The notes under the pieces were generated by a model. The model was not told the DNA's origin. It saw only the letters and a list, made by a program, of their open reading frames with translations, and ran no database searches. A program made the position numbers and the translations under genes. A stretch of DNA of 64,000 bases from Candidatus Gastranaerophilus phascolarcticola (GTDB lineage Bacteria > Cyanobacteriota > Vampirovibrionia > Gastranaerophilales > Gastranaerophilaceae), in assembly GCA_001899335.1 (NCBI GenBank), contig MOYE01000008.1:131759-195758 (forward strand). The letters are read 5' to 3'. Below are positions 48,524 to 57,121 of this stretch, one piece after another. Each line of letters opens with the position of its first letter. Within the stretch, counting starts at the first letter, position 1.

Positions 48524-49476
48524 GCACTGTCAAAGACTGGTTAGAGTGCGTCAGGGCATATTCAATTCCTATAACTGTAATGTCGTGGGCGGTTGTTTTT
48601 GTCTACGGGTTAAAAATGGGCGGTAACGTTTGGCTTGGACTTCTTGCCGGCATCGGCATAGAACTTGCACACCTCGCAACAAACCTTGTTGATGATTATC
48701 TGGATTACAAAATCATTATGCGTGACCAGAATTTCCATAACACCGTTCAAAAGGGTAAATGCAGACTTATTTGTCAAAACATCATAAGCCACAAACAAAT
48801 CGGCATAGCAATAATAATCCTTTGTTCAATAGCGGCACTAATCGGCGTAACGCTGTTTTTTCTAAGCGGTCCGCACGTTTGGTGGCTTATGGCAATAGGC
48901 GCTGCCGCAGTACTTTTTTATCAAAAATGTTCACTCATTGGCTGCAGCGAACTCGCTGTCGGGATTGTATATGGTCCATTGATGTTCGAGGGAACTTATT
49001 ACGTAATGACCGGAAACTTTTCGTGGGAAGTCCTAATCCTTTCACTTGCAAGTGTTATGTTTTCGGAACAATTTCTTTATACCCATACACTTCTTGATTA
49101 CGATGGCGATATGATTTCGCACAAGAAAACCCTCGCTTGCCGCATCGGCGACAAAAATAAAGCCCTTTGGCTTTTGGGCGGATTTTTTACAGTCGGATTT
49201 ATTGCACTTGCGGCACTGGCAATTCTAACCCATAATTGGTTCTATCTGGCGGGGTTTGTGACTTTGCCTTATATAGTTTGGCTTTTCAAAGAATTACGCC
49301 AATTCAACACGGATAAAACCGTCCTGCCGCAAATAAACAAATTAAACTTTCCGCTTGATAACTGGGAACAAGTGGTCAAAGACAACGCAGAAAGTTTCTA
49401 TTTCCGTCTGCTTTTATCGCGCAACATAATGATGTATATGTCAATAATCCTTATTTGCGCTACATTAAAAAATTGA
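48520..49476 (+). CDS. UbiA family prenyltransferase
   Basis: LAHLATNLVDDYLDYK, HTLLDYDGDMISHKKTLACRIGDKNKA. Confidence 0.88.
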   Translation: MSTVKDWLECVRAYSIPITVMSWAVVFVYGLKMGGNVWLGLLAGIGIELAHLATNLVDDYLDYKIIMRDQNFHNTVQKGKCRLICQNIISHKQIGIAIIILCSIAALIGVTLFFLSGPHVWWLMAIGAAAVLFYQKCSLIGCSELAVGIVYGPLMFEGTYYVMTGNFSWEVLILSLASVMFSEQFLYTHTLLDYDGDMISHKKTLACRIGDKNKALWLLGGFFTVGFIALAALAILTHNWFYLAGFVTLPYIVWLFKELRQFNTDKTVLPQINKLNFPLDNWEQVVKDNAESFYFRLLLSRNIMMYMSIILICATLKN

Positions 49477-50250
49477 GCTGTATGACGTCAGATAATCCTG
49501 AATTACGTTAAAAAGCATCGGCAAAATCCAAACCATTATCGCCGCGCCCAAAACAGGTTTAAACAGGAAACTTAATTGGAAAACGTTTACCTGTGGCGCG
49601 GTCTTGGAGATTACACCCAGAATAATATCTTGTCCAAGCGTTGCCAACAGCACAGGTGATGCCAATTGCAGCCCCATATAAAGAACATTTGACGTAATTT
49701 TGACCAAATAATCGAGATTTACAATCTTCTCCAGCGGAATAGAAACCGCGTAAATCGGAAATACCTCCATACTTTTCATAAACGCGTTCATCATCCAATA
49801 AAACCCGCCGATATGAATAAAAATACACAGTGCCAGAAGCGAAAAACATTTCCCCAAAATCGAAACCTGACTTGATGTAGTCGGGTCAAGCACCATTGCG
49901 GAAGATAAACCCATTTGCATATTAATCATATCAGCCCCCGCTTCAATTGCAATAAGTATAACCTGCGCGACATAGCCCAAAAGCCCGCCTACAACAAAGT
50001 TTAAAACAATCGACAACAGTAGCGAATCTTTCAACAGTTCACCAGATGGTTTTGCCACCATTGTAATCACAATAGTTAAAATAAATACAAGACAAAGTTT
50101 TACCATTCCGGGAATTTCTTTTCTGTTCAAAATCGGCGCCCAGCGAGCAAAACCAAGTAAGCGTGAAAATATCAAAATTCCCGCAACCAAACATTTGTCC
50201 AGCTCCGGAAAAATTTTAACTAATTCTGTCAAAAAATCGAACCCGTTCAT
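49465..50250 (-). CDS. fliR: Flagellar/type III export protein FliR
   Basis: FSRLLGFARWAPILNRKEIPGMVKLCLVFILTI; position next to fliQ/fliP. Confidence 0.92.
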   Translation of the reverse strand: MNGFDFLTELVKIFPELDKCLVAGILIFSRLLGFARWAPILNRKEIPGMVKLCLVFILTIVITMVAKPSGELLKDSLLLSIVLNFVVGGLLGYVAQVILIAIEAGADMINMQMGLSSAMVLDPTTSSQVSILGKCFSLLALCIFIHIGGFYWMMNAFMKSMEVFPIYAVSIPLEKIVNLDYLVKITSNVLYMGLQLASPVLLATLGQDIILGVISKTAPQVNVFQLSFLFKPVLGAAIMVWILPMLFNVIQDYLTSYSSIF

Positions 50251-50257
50251 AAGCCGC

Positions 50258-50752
50258 CTATTGACCTCTTATAATTTGATTGGTTTCAATCAAATTAGGA
50301 CGCGGCATAGGAGTTCTGCGTGACGGGTAATATTTCGCCTTTTCGTAATTATCAATATAAGGAACCTTACCCGGATTTTTCATAATCTCGTTTATATCAG
50401 GAACATTTTTGAATTTATCAGCATCCATTTCGCCCTGAAACGGCGTTGTGTACTTGTAATAATCGGATGAAAGCACAAAGCTGTCATTTTTAGGCAGCAC
50501 GTTAAATGCAAGTCCCACGCCCTGAATAAAAAAGTTGCTCAAACTATTCATAAACGCATATCCGCCGATAATAATAACTAAAAATACCCCCAAGATTTTC
50601 GGCGCGGCAGCGATAGTTTGTTCCTGAACCTGTGTAACAGCCTGCAAAATACCGACCACAAGACCAATTCCCGCTGCGACCAAAACGCAAGGCATAGATA
50701 TAGAAAGCATGACCAAAAAGCCTTTTGCTAAATATTCAACCATAAGTTCCAT
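50258..50752 (-). CDS. fliQ: Flagellar export protein FliQ with C-terminal extension
   Basis: LVMLSISMPCVLVAAGIGLVVGILQAVTQVQEQTIAAAPKILGVFLVI; 164 aa versus about 90 aa usual. Confidence 0.93.
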   Translation of the reverse strand: MELMVEYLAKGFLVMLSISMPCVLVAAGIGLVVGILQAVTQVQEQTIAAAPKILGVFLVIIIGGYAFMNSLSNFFIQGVGLAFNVLPKNDSFVLSSDYYKYTTPFQGEMDADKFKNVPDINEIMKNPGKVPYIDNYEKAKYYPSRRTPMPRPNLIETNQIIRGQ

Positions 50753-50770
50753 ATTTCAACCCTCCGTGCT

Positions 50771-51412
50771 CTAATTATAACTTGTTACAAGCCCCTGAAC
50801 AATTAATCCCCAACCGTCAACGGCAATAAATATCAACAGCTTGAACGGCAGCGAAATGATTGTTGGCGACAGCATGAACATCCCCAGTGCCAGCAAAATG
50901 TTTGCAACAACAAGGTCTAACACAATGAAAGGTACAAAAATTATAAACCCGATTTCAAATGCCGTTTTGAGTTCACTCATAATATAAGCCGGTGCGACCT
51001 GCCAAATCGTGATTTCTTCAGGGCTTTTTGGCGGAGTTTTCTGCGAAAGTTCAACAAAAAACGCCAAATCGCTTTCCCTCGTCTGCTTCATCATAAACTC
51101 TTTAAGCGGCTTGGAACCCTCGTTTATCGCCTCAACTATGTTCTGACTCTGTTGATACGGAACAGAGCCCATTTCATACATTTTTTGAAAGGTTGCCCCC
51201 ATTGTATAAAATGTCAAAACCATAGAAAGCCCGATAATTACAATACTTGGCGGAACCTGCTGTGTACCCATTGCGGTTTTCAGCATTGAAAACACAATCG
51301 CAAACCGCAAAAAACTTGTCATACAGCAGAAAACAAACGGAATTAGTGAAAATACCGTCATTACAACAAGTAACTGTAAAACAGGATTTATATCTTTGAT
51401 AACACTATCCAT
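50771..51412 (-). CDS. fliP: Flagellar export protein FliP
   Basis: FLRFAIVFSMLKTAMGTQQVPPSIVIIGLSMVLTFY, LKTAFEIGFIIFVPFIVLDLVVANILLALGMFMLSPTIISLPFKL. Confidence 0.96.
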   Translation of the reverse strand: MDSVIKDINPVLQLLVVMTVFSLIPFVFCCMTSFLRFAIVFSMLKTAMGTQQVPPSIVIIGLSMVLTFYTMGATFQKMYEMGSVPYQQSQNIVEAINEGSKPLKEFMMKQTRESDLAFFVELSQKTPPKSPEEITIWQVAPAYIMSELKTAFEIGFIIFVPFIVLDLVVANILLALGMFMLSPTIISLPFKLLIFIAVDGWGLIVQGLVTSYN

Positions 51413-51800
51413 TTTTTCTCTCTCCGGTACTAATTATATTTCTTAAAATAGCCGTTGCATCTTTTCTAACAATCTCTTCATCCTTGGAGTACAAATTTGC
51501 CATATCAAATTCAATATTTCTGGCATTATTAACCATCGGTCGTTCTTCATCCGCATTTAATTTAGAAAGGAAAGTTGTTCTTTCAGCGTCAGACGCGACC
51601 AAAAACTTTTCACTGCCGGCTCTTACAACATACAATTGTTTACGAACGCCGAGATTAATACAGTCCTCAATTTCTAAGAATTTAGAGGTTGAAATCCGGC
51701 TTTGTGTAACAGAAAACTTTTTATACACAAATAACGCAAGGAAAATTGCGCCAACCATTGCCGTCGTATAAACAGTAAAAGTTAAAAGGTAAGAAGTCAC
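51405..51800 (-). CDS. FliO-like flagellar biosynthesis protein
   Basis: N-terminal TM + LGVRKQLYVVRAGSEKFLVASDAERTTFLSKL; upstream of fliP. Confidence 0.8.
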   Translation of the reverse strand: MTSYLLTFTVYTTAMVGAIFLALFVYKKFSVTQSRISTSKFLEIEDCINLGVRKQLYVVRAGSEKFLVASDAERTTFLSKLNADEERPMVNNARNIEFDMANLYSKDEEIVRKDATAILRNIISTGERKNG

Positions 51801-52969
51801 TAAATATCCTCCTCAAGATCAAAGTCGCTGTAATCAAATTCTTCATCATCACCGCCGCCGGCACTTGCTTCAACACCCGGTACATCAGGCATATCAAGGG
51901 TTTCGCCGACATTTTCCGCTGCCGCCTGCGTACCTGCCTGCTGTGAAACATAGCTTTCTACCGGCGCCTTAGGAGCATGAACCTCCGTAATCTTAACCCC
52001 GTACTTGTCGTTAACAATAACAAGCTCACCTGATGCAATAGGCTTATCCTCAACGGTTAGGGTCACTCTGTTCTGATAAATTGAAGTCAAATCCACAACC
52101 ATACCCGCCTGAATTTTTTTCAATTCGCCAAGCGTAATATCAACAGCATCGAAATTCGCGACCATTTCAACTTCAATACTATCCCAAATATTTATATCTT
52201 TTTCTGACACCTCAGAACCTCCATCATTATCAATAGGTACAACCAAACTCAAGTTAGGTTTCAATAACACATCCGCCTCATAATCACGGAATTTTAATCT
52301 CATTTTATCTGTGCTGCTGGATTCAAAAACGACCATATCCTCAACTTCAAGGTGTTTTAAATCGTGCAGGGTGAAGACGGTTTTTCCGACCTCAAGCGAA
52401 ACCGGAATAGGACTTTTTTCAAACTGATCGACAGGGAAAGTTTCACTAATCGGAATTTGTTCCGGTTCAACCAGGACATCAGGGAGGGTTACGACAAATC
52501 TGCCGGACCTGCCTGTCGAGCGGTCCGTCAGAATAAAGCCCAAGTATACGACATCAAAATTTGTTCTTGTCAATGTTGGCGGGGCTGGTTTCAAAAATCC
52601 CAAAACCGCACGGTACATACAATCATTAAATGTTGTAATAATTTTGGTTTCAAGCTCTGTCAGTTTGCTCAAATCCATTGCCTTGTTGGACTTACCTAAA
52701 ACCTTATCCAAAACAAGCCCGATAGCGGTTTCCGACATTCTGAAAAACAGGTCGTGCTGCTTATCAATTTTGACTTTAGTGACGAAATATGAATCTTTAT
52801 CGGCAAGCGTGTTGACATTTTTGCACACACCGAAAAGGGTAAACGTGAAGTCTTCGGCAAAAAAATCGTCAAAAACCCCCTGTACGACCGGAGGAAATGT
52901 TTTTTGAAACCAGTCGTACTGATAAGATAAATCATGTGAATTTGTTACATTAGCGCTTTGAGTACTCAT
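51800..52969 (-). CDS. FliM/FliN-like switch protein with C-terminal SpoA domain
   Basis: DITLGELKKIQAGMVVDLTSIYQNRVTLTVEDKPIASGELVIVNDKYGVKITEV SpoA-like; operon with fliOPQR. Confidence 0.8.
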   Translation of the reverse strand: MSTQSANVTNSHDLSYQYDWFQKTFPPVVQGVFDDFFAEDFTFTLFGVCKNVNTLADKDSYFVTKVKIDKQHDLFFRMSETAIGLVLDKVLGKSNKAMDLSKLTELETKIITTFNDCMYRAVLGFLKPAPPTLTRTNFDVVYLGFILTDRSTGRSGRFVVTLPDVLVEPEQIPISETFPVDQFEKSPIPVSLEVGKTVFTLHDLKHLEVEDMVVFESSSTDKMRLKFRDYEADVLLKPNLSLVVPIDNDGGSEVSEKDINIWDSIEVEMVANFDAVDITLGELKKIQAGMVVDLTSIYQNRVTLTVEDKPIASGELVIVNDKYGVKITEVHAPKAPVESYVSQQAGTQAAAENVGETLDMPDVPGVEASAGGGDDEEFDYSDFDLEEDI

Positions 52970-53065
52970 TCGTCACCTGTCATTGAAGACAAACTCTCCC
53001 GATATTATTTTAATCTACCTTAGACACGATAACAAATACTTAATAATTTTGTTACATTAATCAAG

Positions 53066-53800
53066 TTATTTCAAAGAAATTAAATTATTGAGCGCGTTAT
53101 AAGACAAATCAATTAATTTTTTCAGATAACCCTCATTACGCAGCTGCCTGAAGATTGAATTTCCCATAGAAAACTCTCCGCCTTGAGCCAGCCCGCTTTG
53201 GCGAAGCGCATAAATTTGCTGAAATAAAGGGGTTATACTTTTAAAATCATTTTTAGCCAAACATTCATCAAGTGACTTTTTTAAGTCTAAATATGTTTGT
53301 GAGCTTGTTACGTCAGGCAACTCAAGTTTTTCATCAAAAACGGGCTTTTTTATCCACTCATCACTCATCAAAGAATATCTTCCCTTTGAATAAGTTTTAG
53401 ACGCCGCGTCTTCTACACTAACTTCTACCGGATGTCCGAAAATATTAAAACTATTTGTATAGTTGAACATATCGCGTTTAGAATTAAAGTAATCTGTTAA
53501 GAATTTTCTATCTGCAGGATATTCCGAGAAGTCAGTAACCAAATGCAAATCAATATCAGAGGCTTTCCCATAATTATAATTTGCCATAGAACCGACAATC
53601 GTCAAATCTTTGCGTTTAAAATTTGATGCTGCTAATGTTTTTTCAAAAGTATCCGCAAGCATTTTCAATCTAATGGCAACGCCTTGTTTTAACGTCTCGC
53701 CAGCCCAGATATCCTGGCATAAAGACTTATTTAAATTCCCTCTAAACCCAATCTGACGTTTGGGCACATTATAATTTTGAATTGGTTGAATCATAAACAA
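53066..53800 (-). CDS. Nucleotidyltransferase-fold protein
   Basis: TIVGSMANYNYGKASDIDLHLV (GS...DxD motif). Confidence 0.75.
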   Translation of the reverse strand: MFMIQPIQNYNVPKRQIGFRGNLNKSLCQDIWAGETLKQGVAIRLKMLADTFEKTLAASNFKRKDLTIVGSMANYNYGKASDIDLHLVTDFSEYPADRKFLTDYFNSKRDMFNYTNSFNIFGHPVEVSVEDAASKTYSKGRYSLMSDEWIKKPVFDEKLELPDVTSSQTYLDLKKSLDECLAKNDFKSITPLFQQIYALRQSGLAQGGEFSMGNSIFRQLRNEGYLKKLIDLSYNALNNLISLK

Positions 53801-53827
53801 GATAAAACCTGTAAAAAAATAAATTTG

Positions 53828-54361
53828 CTAGTAATCTGAAATTACTGCATCATCTTCATCTTCAAGGGAGGAAAGGTCTTTGCTATATACCGCATCAAAA
53901 TCTTCAGGTAAATATTCAGGATCCGGCCAAATTGTATCTTCATCAAATCTTGATGCGTGAAGGTTCACTGATGAAGAAAAATCTGAATTACTCAAGTCTG
54001 CTTCAGAGAATATACAACCTGCAAGGTCGGTATCAGTGAAATTACAATAGCTCAAAACAGAGTAGCTGCAATCGGTTCCGGTCATCAAACTTTCGGAGAA
54101 ATCACATTCGATAATATGCGAACGCGTAAAATCCACAGAGGTCAAATCTGTGTTCGTAAAATTAATCAATGACAGACTGCAATCCGCAAATGAGCTTGAA
54201 TTAAGGTTTACATCGCTGAAATCCACTTCGTTAAGGTTAAGACCTGAAAAGTCCATTTCACTTAAATTAATTTCTTCCTCCTGTTCAGCTTTCCATTCGT
54301 TAAACTTGTCAGGATTCTTTCTCAACAATTCAACTAATTCTTCTCTTGTATAATCTATCAT
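53828..54361 (-). CDS. Pentapeptide repeat protein
   Basis: Repeated [ND]LxxxDFS/xxxF units (LNEVDFSDVNLNSSSFADCSLSLINFTNTDL...). Confidence 0.9.
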   Translation of the reverse strand: MIDYTREELVELLRKNPDKFNEWKAEQEEEINLSEMDFSGLNLNEVDFSDVNLNSSSFADCSLSLINFTNTDLTSVDFTRSHIIECDFSESLMTGTDCSYSVLSYCNFTDTDLAGCIFSEADLSNSDFSSSVNLHASRFDEDTIWPDPEYLPEDFDAVYSKDLSSLEDEDDAVISDY

Positions 54362-54375
54362 TTAAAATTTCTCCT

Positions 54376-54960
54376 TTATAAATCTGTATTCATAGCAACT
54401 AAAATAGCCTGTGTTCTATTAGTTACATTAAGTTTTTTATATATAGAATTCAAATGTGTTTTAACTGTAACCTCTTTGACAACCATTTTGTCAGCTATTT
54501 CTTTATTATTGGCGCCTTTTGCGAGCATTGAGAGAACTTCTTTTTCTTTATTTGTCAAATTTTCAACAGCGAAATTTTTGACATTACCGGCTCTAGGTCT
54601 TGAGCGTCTCATAACTGCTTCCATTCTGGCAAGAAGATTTGGGAGCATAAAGGGTTTTACTATGTAATCATCGGCTCCGTTTTTCAGCCCCAGAACCATT
54701 TTTTGCTCATCATTTACGGCTGTGAGCATTATTACCGGCAAGTGTTCTGTCAATGAATTTTGCCTGATACTGCGAAGTGTTTCCCACCCGTTCATATTCG
54801 GCATCATTACGTCTAAAAGTATAATATCAAAATCAAAATTTTTTGCAAGTGTTTTTAATGCTTGAACACCGTCAGAGGCACAAACAACTTCATAACCGTA
54901 AAACGGCAGCGCATCTTTTAAGTATTTTGAGTTATCATCAACAAGTAAAACTTTTGCCAT
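54376..54960 (-). CDS. LuxR/NarL-type response regulator
   Basis: VLLVDDNSKYLKDAL receiver; LTNKEKEVLSMLAKGANNKEIADKMVVKEVTVKTHLNSIYKKL. Confidence 0.95.
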   Translation of the reverse strand: MAKVLLVDDNSKYLKDALPFYGYEVVCASDGVQALKTLAKNFDFDIILLDVMMPNMNGWETLRSIRQNSLTEHLPVIMLTAVNDEQKMVLGLKNGADDYIVKPFMLPNLLARMEAVMRRSRPRAGNVKNFAVENLTNKEKEVLSMLAKGANNKEIADKMVVKEVTVKTHLNSIYKKLNVTNRTQAILVAMNTDL

Positions 54961-54968
54961 AATACCAT

Positions 54969-55622
54969 TTAAACAATTTTATTTTTTAACGCTTTTAACG
55001 CCGCTTGCAAGCGGTCATCAACTTCCAGTTTCTGTAAAATATTTGCAACGTGAGCTTTTGTTGTATTTATGCTTATAACAAGGATTTGAGCGATCTCCAT
55101 GTTGCTGTAGCCCTCGGTCATAAGTTTAAGGATTTGTGACTCACGGGCTGTGAGGTCATATTTTTTAGCATTATCTGCGGAATTATCGTCCTGAACCTGT
55201 GCCTGACAGCTTGCTTTCAGTACAATGTGTGCAATGCTCGGGTCAAACCACGCCGCGCCGTCTGCAACGGATTGAACTACAGTAATAAGTCTTTGAGGAT
55301 TAATTTCTTTTGAACAATAAGCGTTGGCGCCTGCTTTAAGGCTGCTGATAACTTCTTTTTCGTCGTTGTGGGATGTAAGCATAATAACTTTAACATCTTT
55401 TTTGCGTGAACGAATTTTCTGCGTTGCCTCAATACCGTTCATTCCGGGCAAGCCCAAGTCCATAATGATTACATCAATTTCATTTGCATCAAAAATCTCA
55501 AGCGCTTTTTCGGCAGACTCTGCCTCAAAAATTGATTCCACATAATCTACACCCTCAAAGGTAGTTTTTAAGCCAAAACGAGTAAGTTCATGGTCTTCAA
55601 CGATTAAAATATTCAACTTCAT
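54969..55622 (-). CDS. LuxR/NarL-type response regulator
   Basis: ILIVEDHELTRFGLK; LTARESQILKLMTEGYSNMEIAQILVISINTTKAHVANILQKL. Confidence 0.95.
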   Translation of the reverse strand: MKLNILIVEDHELTRFGLKTTFEGVDYVESIFEAESAEKALEIFDANEIDVIIMDLGLPGMNGIEATQKIRSRKKDVKVIMLTSHNDEKEVISSLKAGANAYCSKEINPQRLITVVQSVADGAAWFDPSIAHIVLKASCQAQVQDDNSADNAKKYDLTARESQILKLMTEGYSNMEIAQILVISINTTKAHVANILQKLEVDDRLQAALKALKNKIV

Positions 55623-57121
55623 ATATTCAACGCCTCTTTTGCCGGTTTAAACTCAGGATTTAACAGCAGAGATTTTTGAAAATTCTGCTCGGCATCGCTT
55701 TTGCGACCCTCTTTATTACATAATAACCCTAAATAATAATAGTATTTAAAGTTGTTTTCGTCAATAGATTTTACTATTTTTAAGTACTTGCCTGCACTGT
55801 CAAGATTTTCTTTTTTCATTTCCGAATCCGCAAGCGCAAGCCAGCCGTCAAGGAACATCATATTTATCGCAACAGATTTGCGCAAATACGGAATTTCCCG
55901 TGCACTGTCAAGTTTGGCAAGGTTATAGTACGAAAGATATGCGTTGTTAGACGCCATTATAACGCTTTCAAATAAATTTTTGGCTTTTGCTGCCTCGCCG
56001 AGTGCAAGATAAGCCTGTGCAAGTTTTTCGCGATATTTCAATTGTTTTTTATCCATACCGCAGGCTTTTAAATAATATTTCACTGCAGATGTGTAATCCT
56101 CTTTGTCGCAATAATAATCGCCCAAGACTTCATTTGCAATTGGAGAGGTTTTGGCTTTTGATGCAAACCCAAAGGCTTTATCAAAATCCTGGGAATCATA
56201 ATAAATCCGAGCCAAGAGTGCATTGACATCTTTATTTTTCTTTTCTATGCCTAAAAGAGTTCTGATTGCTTTTTCATAGGCTTTTTCCCAGTAATAGTAA
56301 TAACCCAGGTGGTAATTTTTCACAGACTCTTTTTTTGCAAGTTTATAGAGAACGTATTCCTGCAAAGAATTAATTTTATTCGTAAACGTTATGGAATAAA
56401 TCTGTTGTTTTTTCAGCTTATTGATGACTTTAAGTGCATCTTTTGGCTGGTTTGTTTCTGCGAGAATTTCAACCTGCAATGCTTGATAATTGATATTTTC
56501 AGGGTTAAGGCTGACTGCTTTTTCTATGTAAGGATAAGCCTTGGCAAAATCATTATTTTTAACGAACGCAAACGCTTGAAGATATGCGGCATAATCCGCA
56601 CCGTCAACAGAAGTGTCGGCTTGGTTAAGCTCATTAATAACTTCTGAAGATTGTTCGTTATAAACAATATTTGAATAGAGTTCTGCGAGATAAAGTTCTT
56701 TTTTCAGACGCATTTGTTGTGCGGGGAAATAATAGTGTTTGATATCCTCGACAACAATATTGGCAATTTCTTTTTCTTTAATTTTACTCATCGCGAGTTC
56801 GGACAGAGAGAAAAAGCCGATATTTGCCATTTCTTCCGCCATTTTCATATAAAAATAGTCGTTTGCTCCCGCATTTTCAAAAAGGTTTTTAAAATCATCA
56901 TAAGCAGGTTTTGTGTTGCTGTTTTTAAAGCGTTCAAACGCTATATTATAGAGTGCAAACGGACTGTCATAGCTGATTGTTACTTTTTTCGGAGGCTCCT
57001 GCGTAAGATTAAGAACATTCTGCATTACAGGGTCAACAAGTCTTAACTGGGAATATAAATCCTCAGCAAACGCAGGCACTGCGGTGAGAAATATTAAACT
57101 TAACGCTAAAAGTTTCTTCAT
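55619..57121 (-). CDS. TPR repeat protein with signal peptide
   Basis: MKKLLALSLIFLTAVPAFAE; tandem TPRs. Confidence 0.88.
   Translation of the reverse strand: MKKLLALSLIFLTAVPAFAEDLYSQLRLVDPVMQNVLNLTQEPPKKVTISYDSPFALYNIAFERFKNSNTKPAYDDFKNLFENAGANDYFYMKMAEEMANIGFFSLSELAMSKIKEKEIANIVVEDIKHYYFPAQQMRLKKELYLAELYSNIVYNEQSSEVINELNQADTSVDGADYAAYLQAFAFVKNNDFAKAYPYIEKAVSLNPENINYQALQVEILAETNQPKDALKVINKLKKQQIYSITFTNKINSLQEYVLYKLAKKESVKNYHLGYYYYWEKAYEKAIRTLLGIEKKNKDVNALLARIYYDSQDFDKAFGFASKAKTSPIANEVLGDYYCDKEDYTSAVKYYLKACGMDKKQLKYREKLAQAYLALGEAAKAKNLFESVIMASNNAYLSYYNLAKLDSAREIPYLRKSVAINMMFLDGWLALADSEMKKENLDSAGKYLKIVKSIDENNFKYYYYLGLLCNKEGRKSDAEQNFQKSLLLNPEFKPAKEALNI

Noticed and set aside
53828-54361. Pentapeptide protein as a quinolone-resistance (Qnr-like) determinant
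   Set aside because: Only the generic repeat is visible; short protein with acidic termini and no resistance-gene context.
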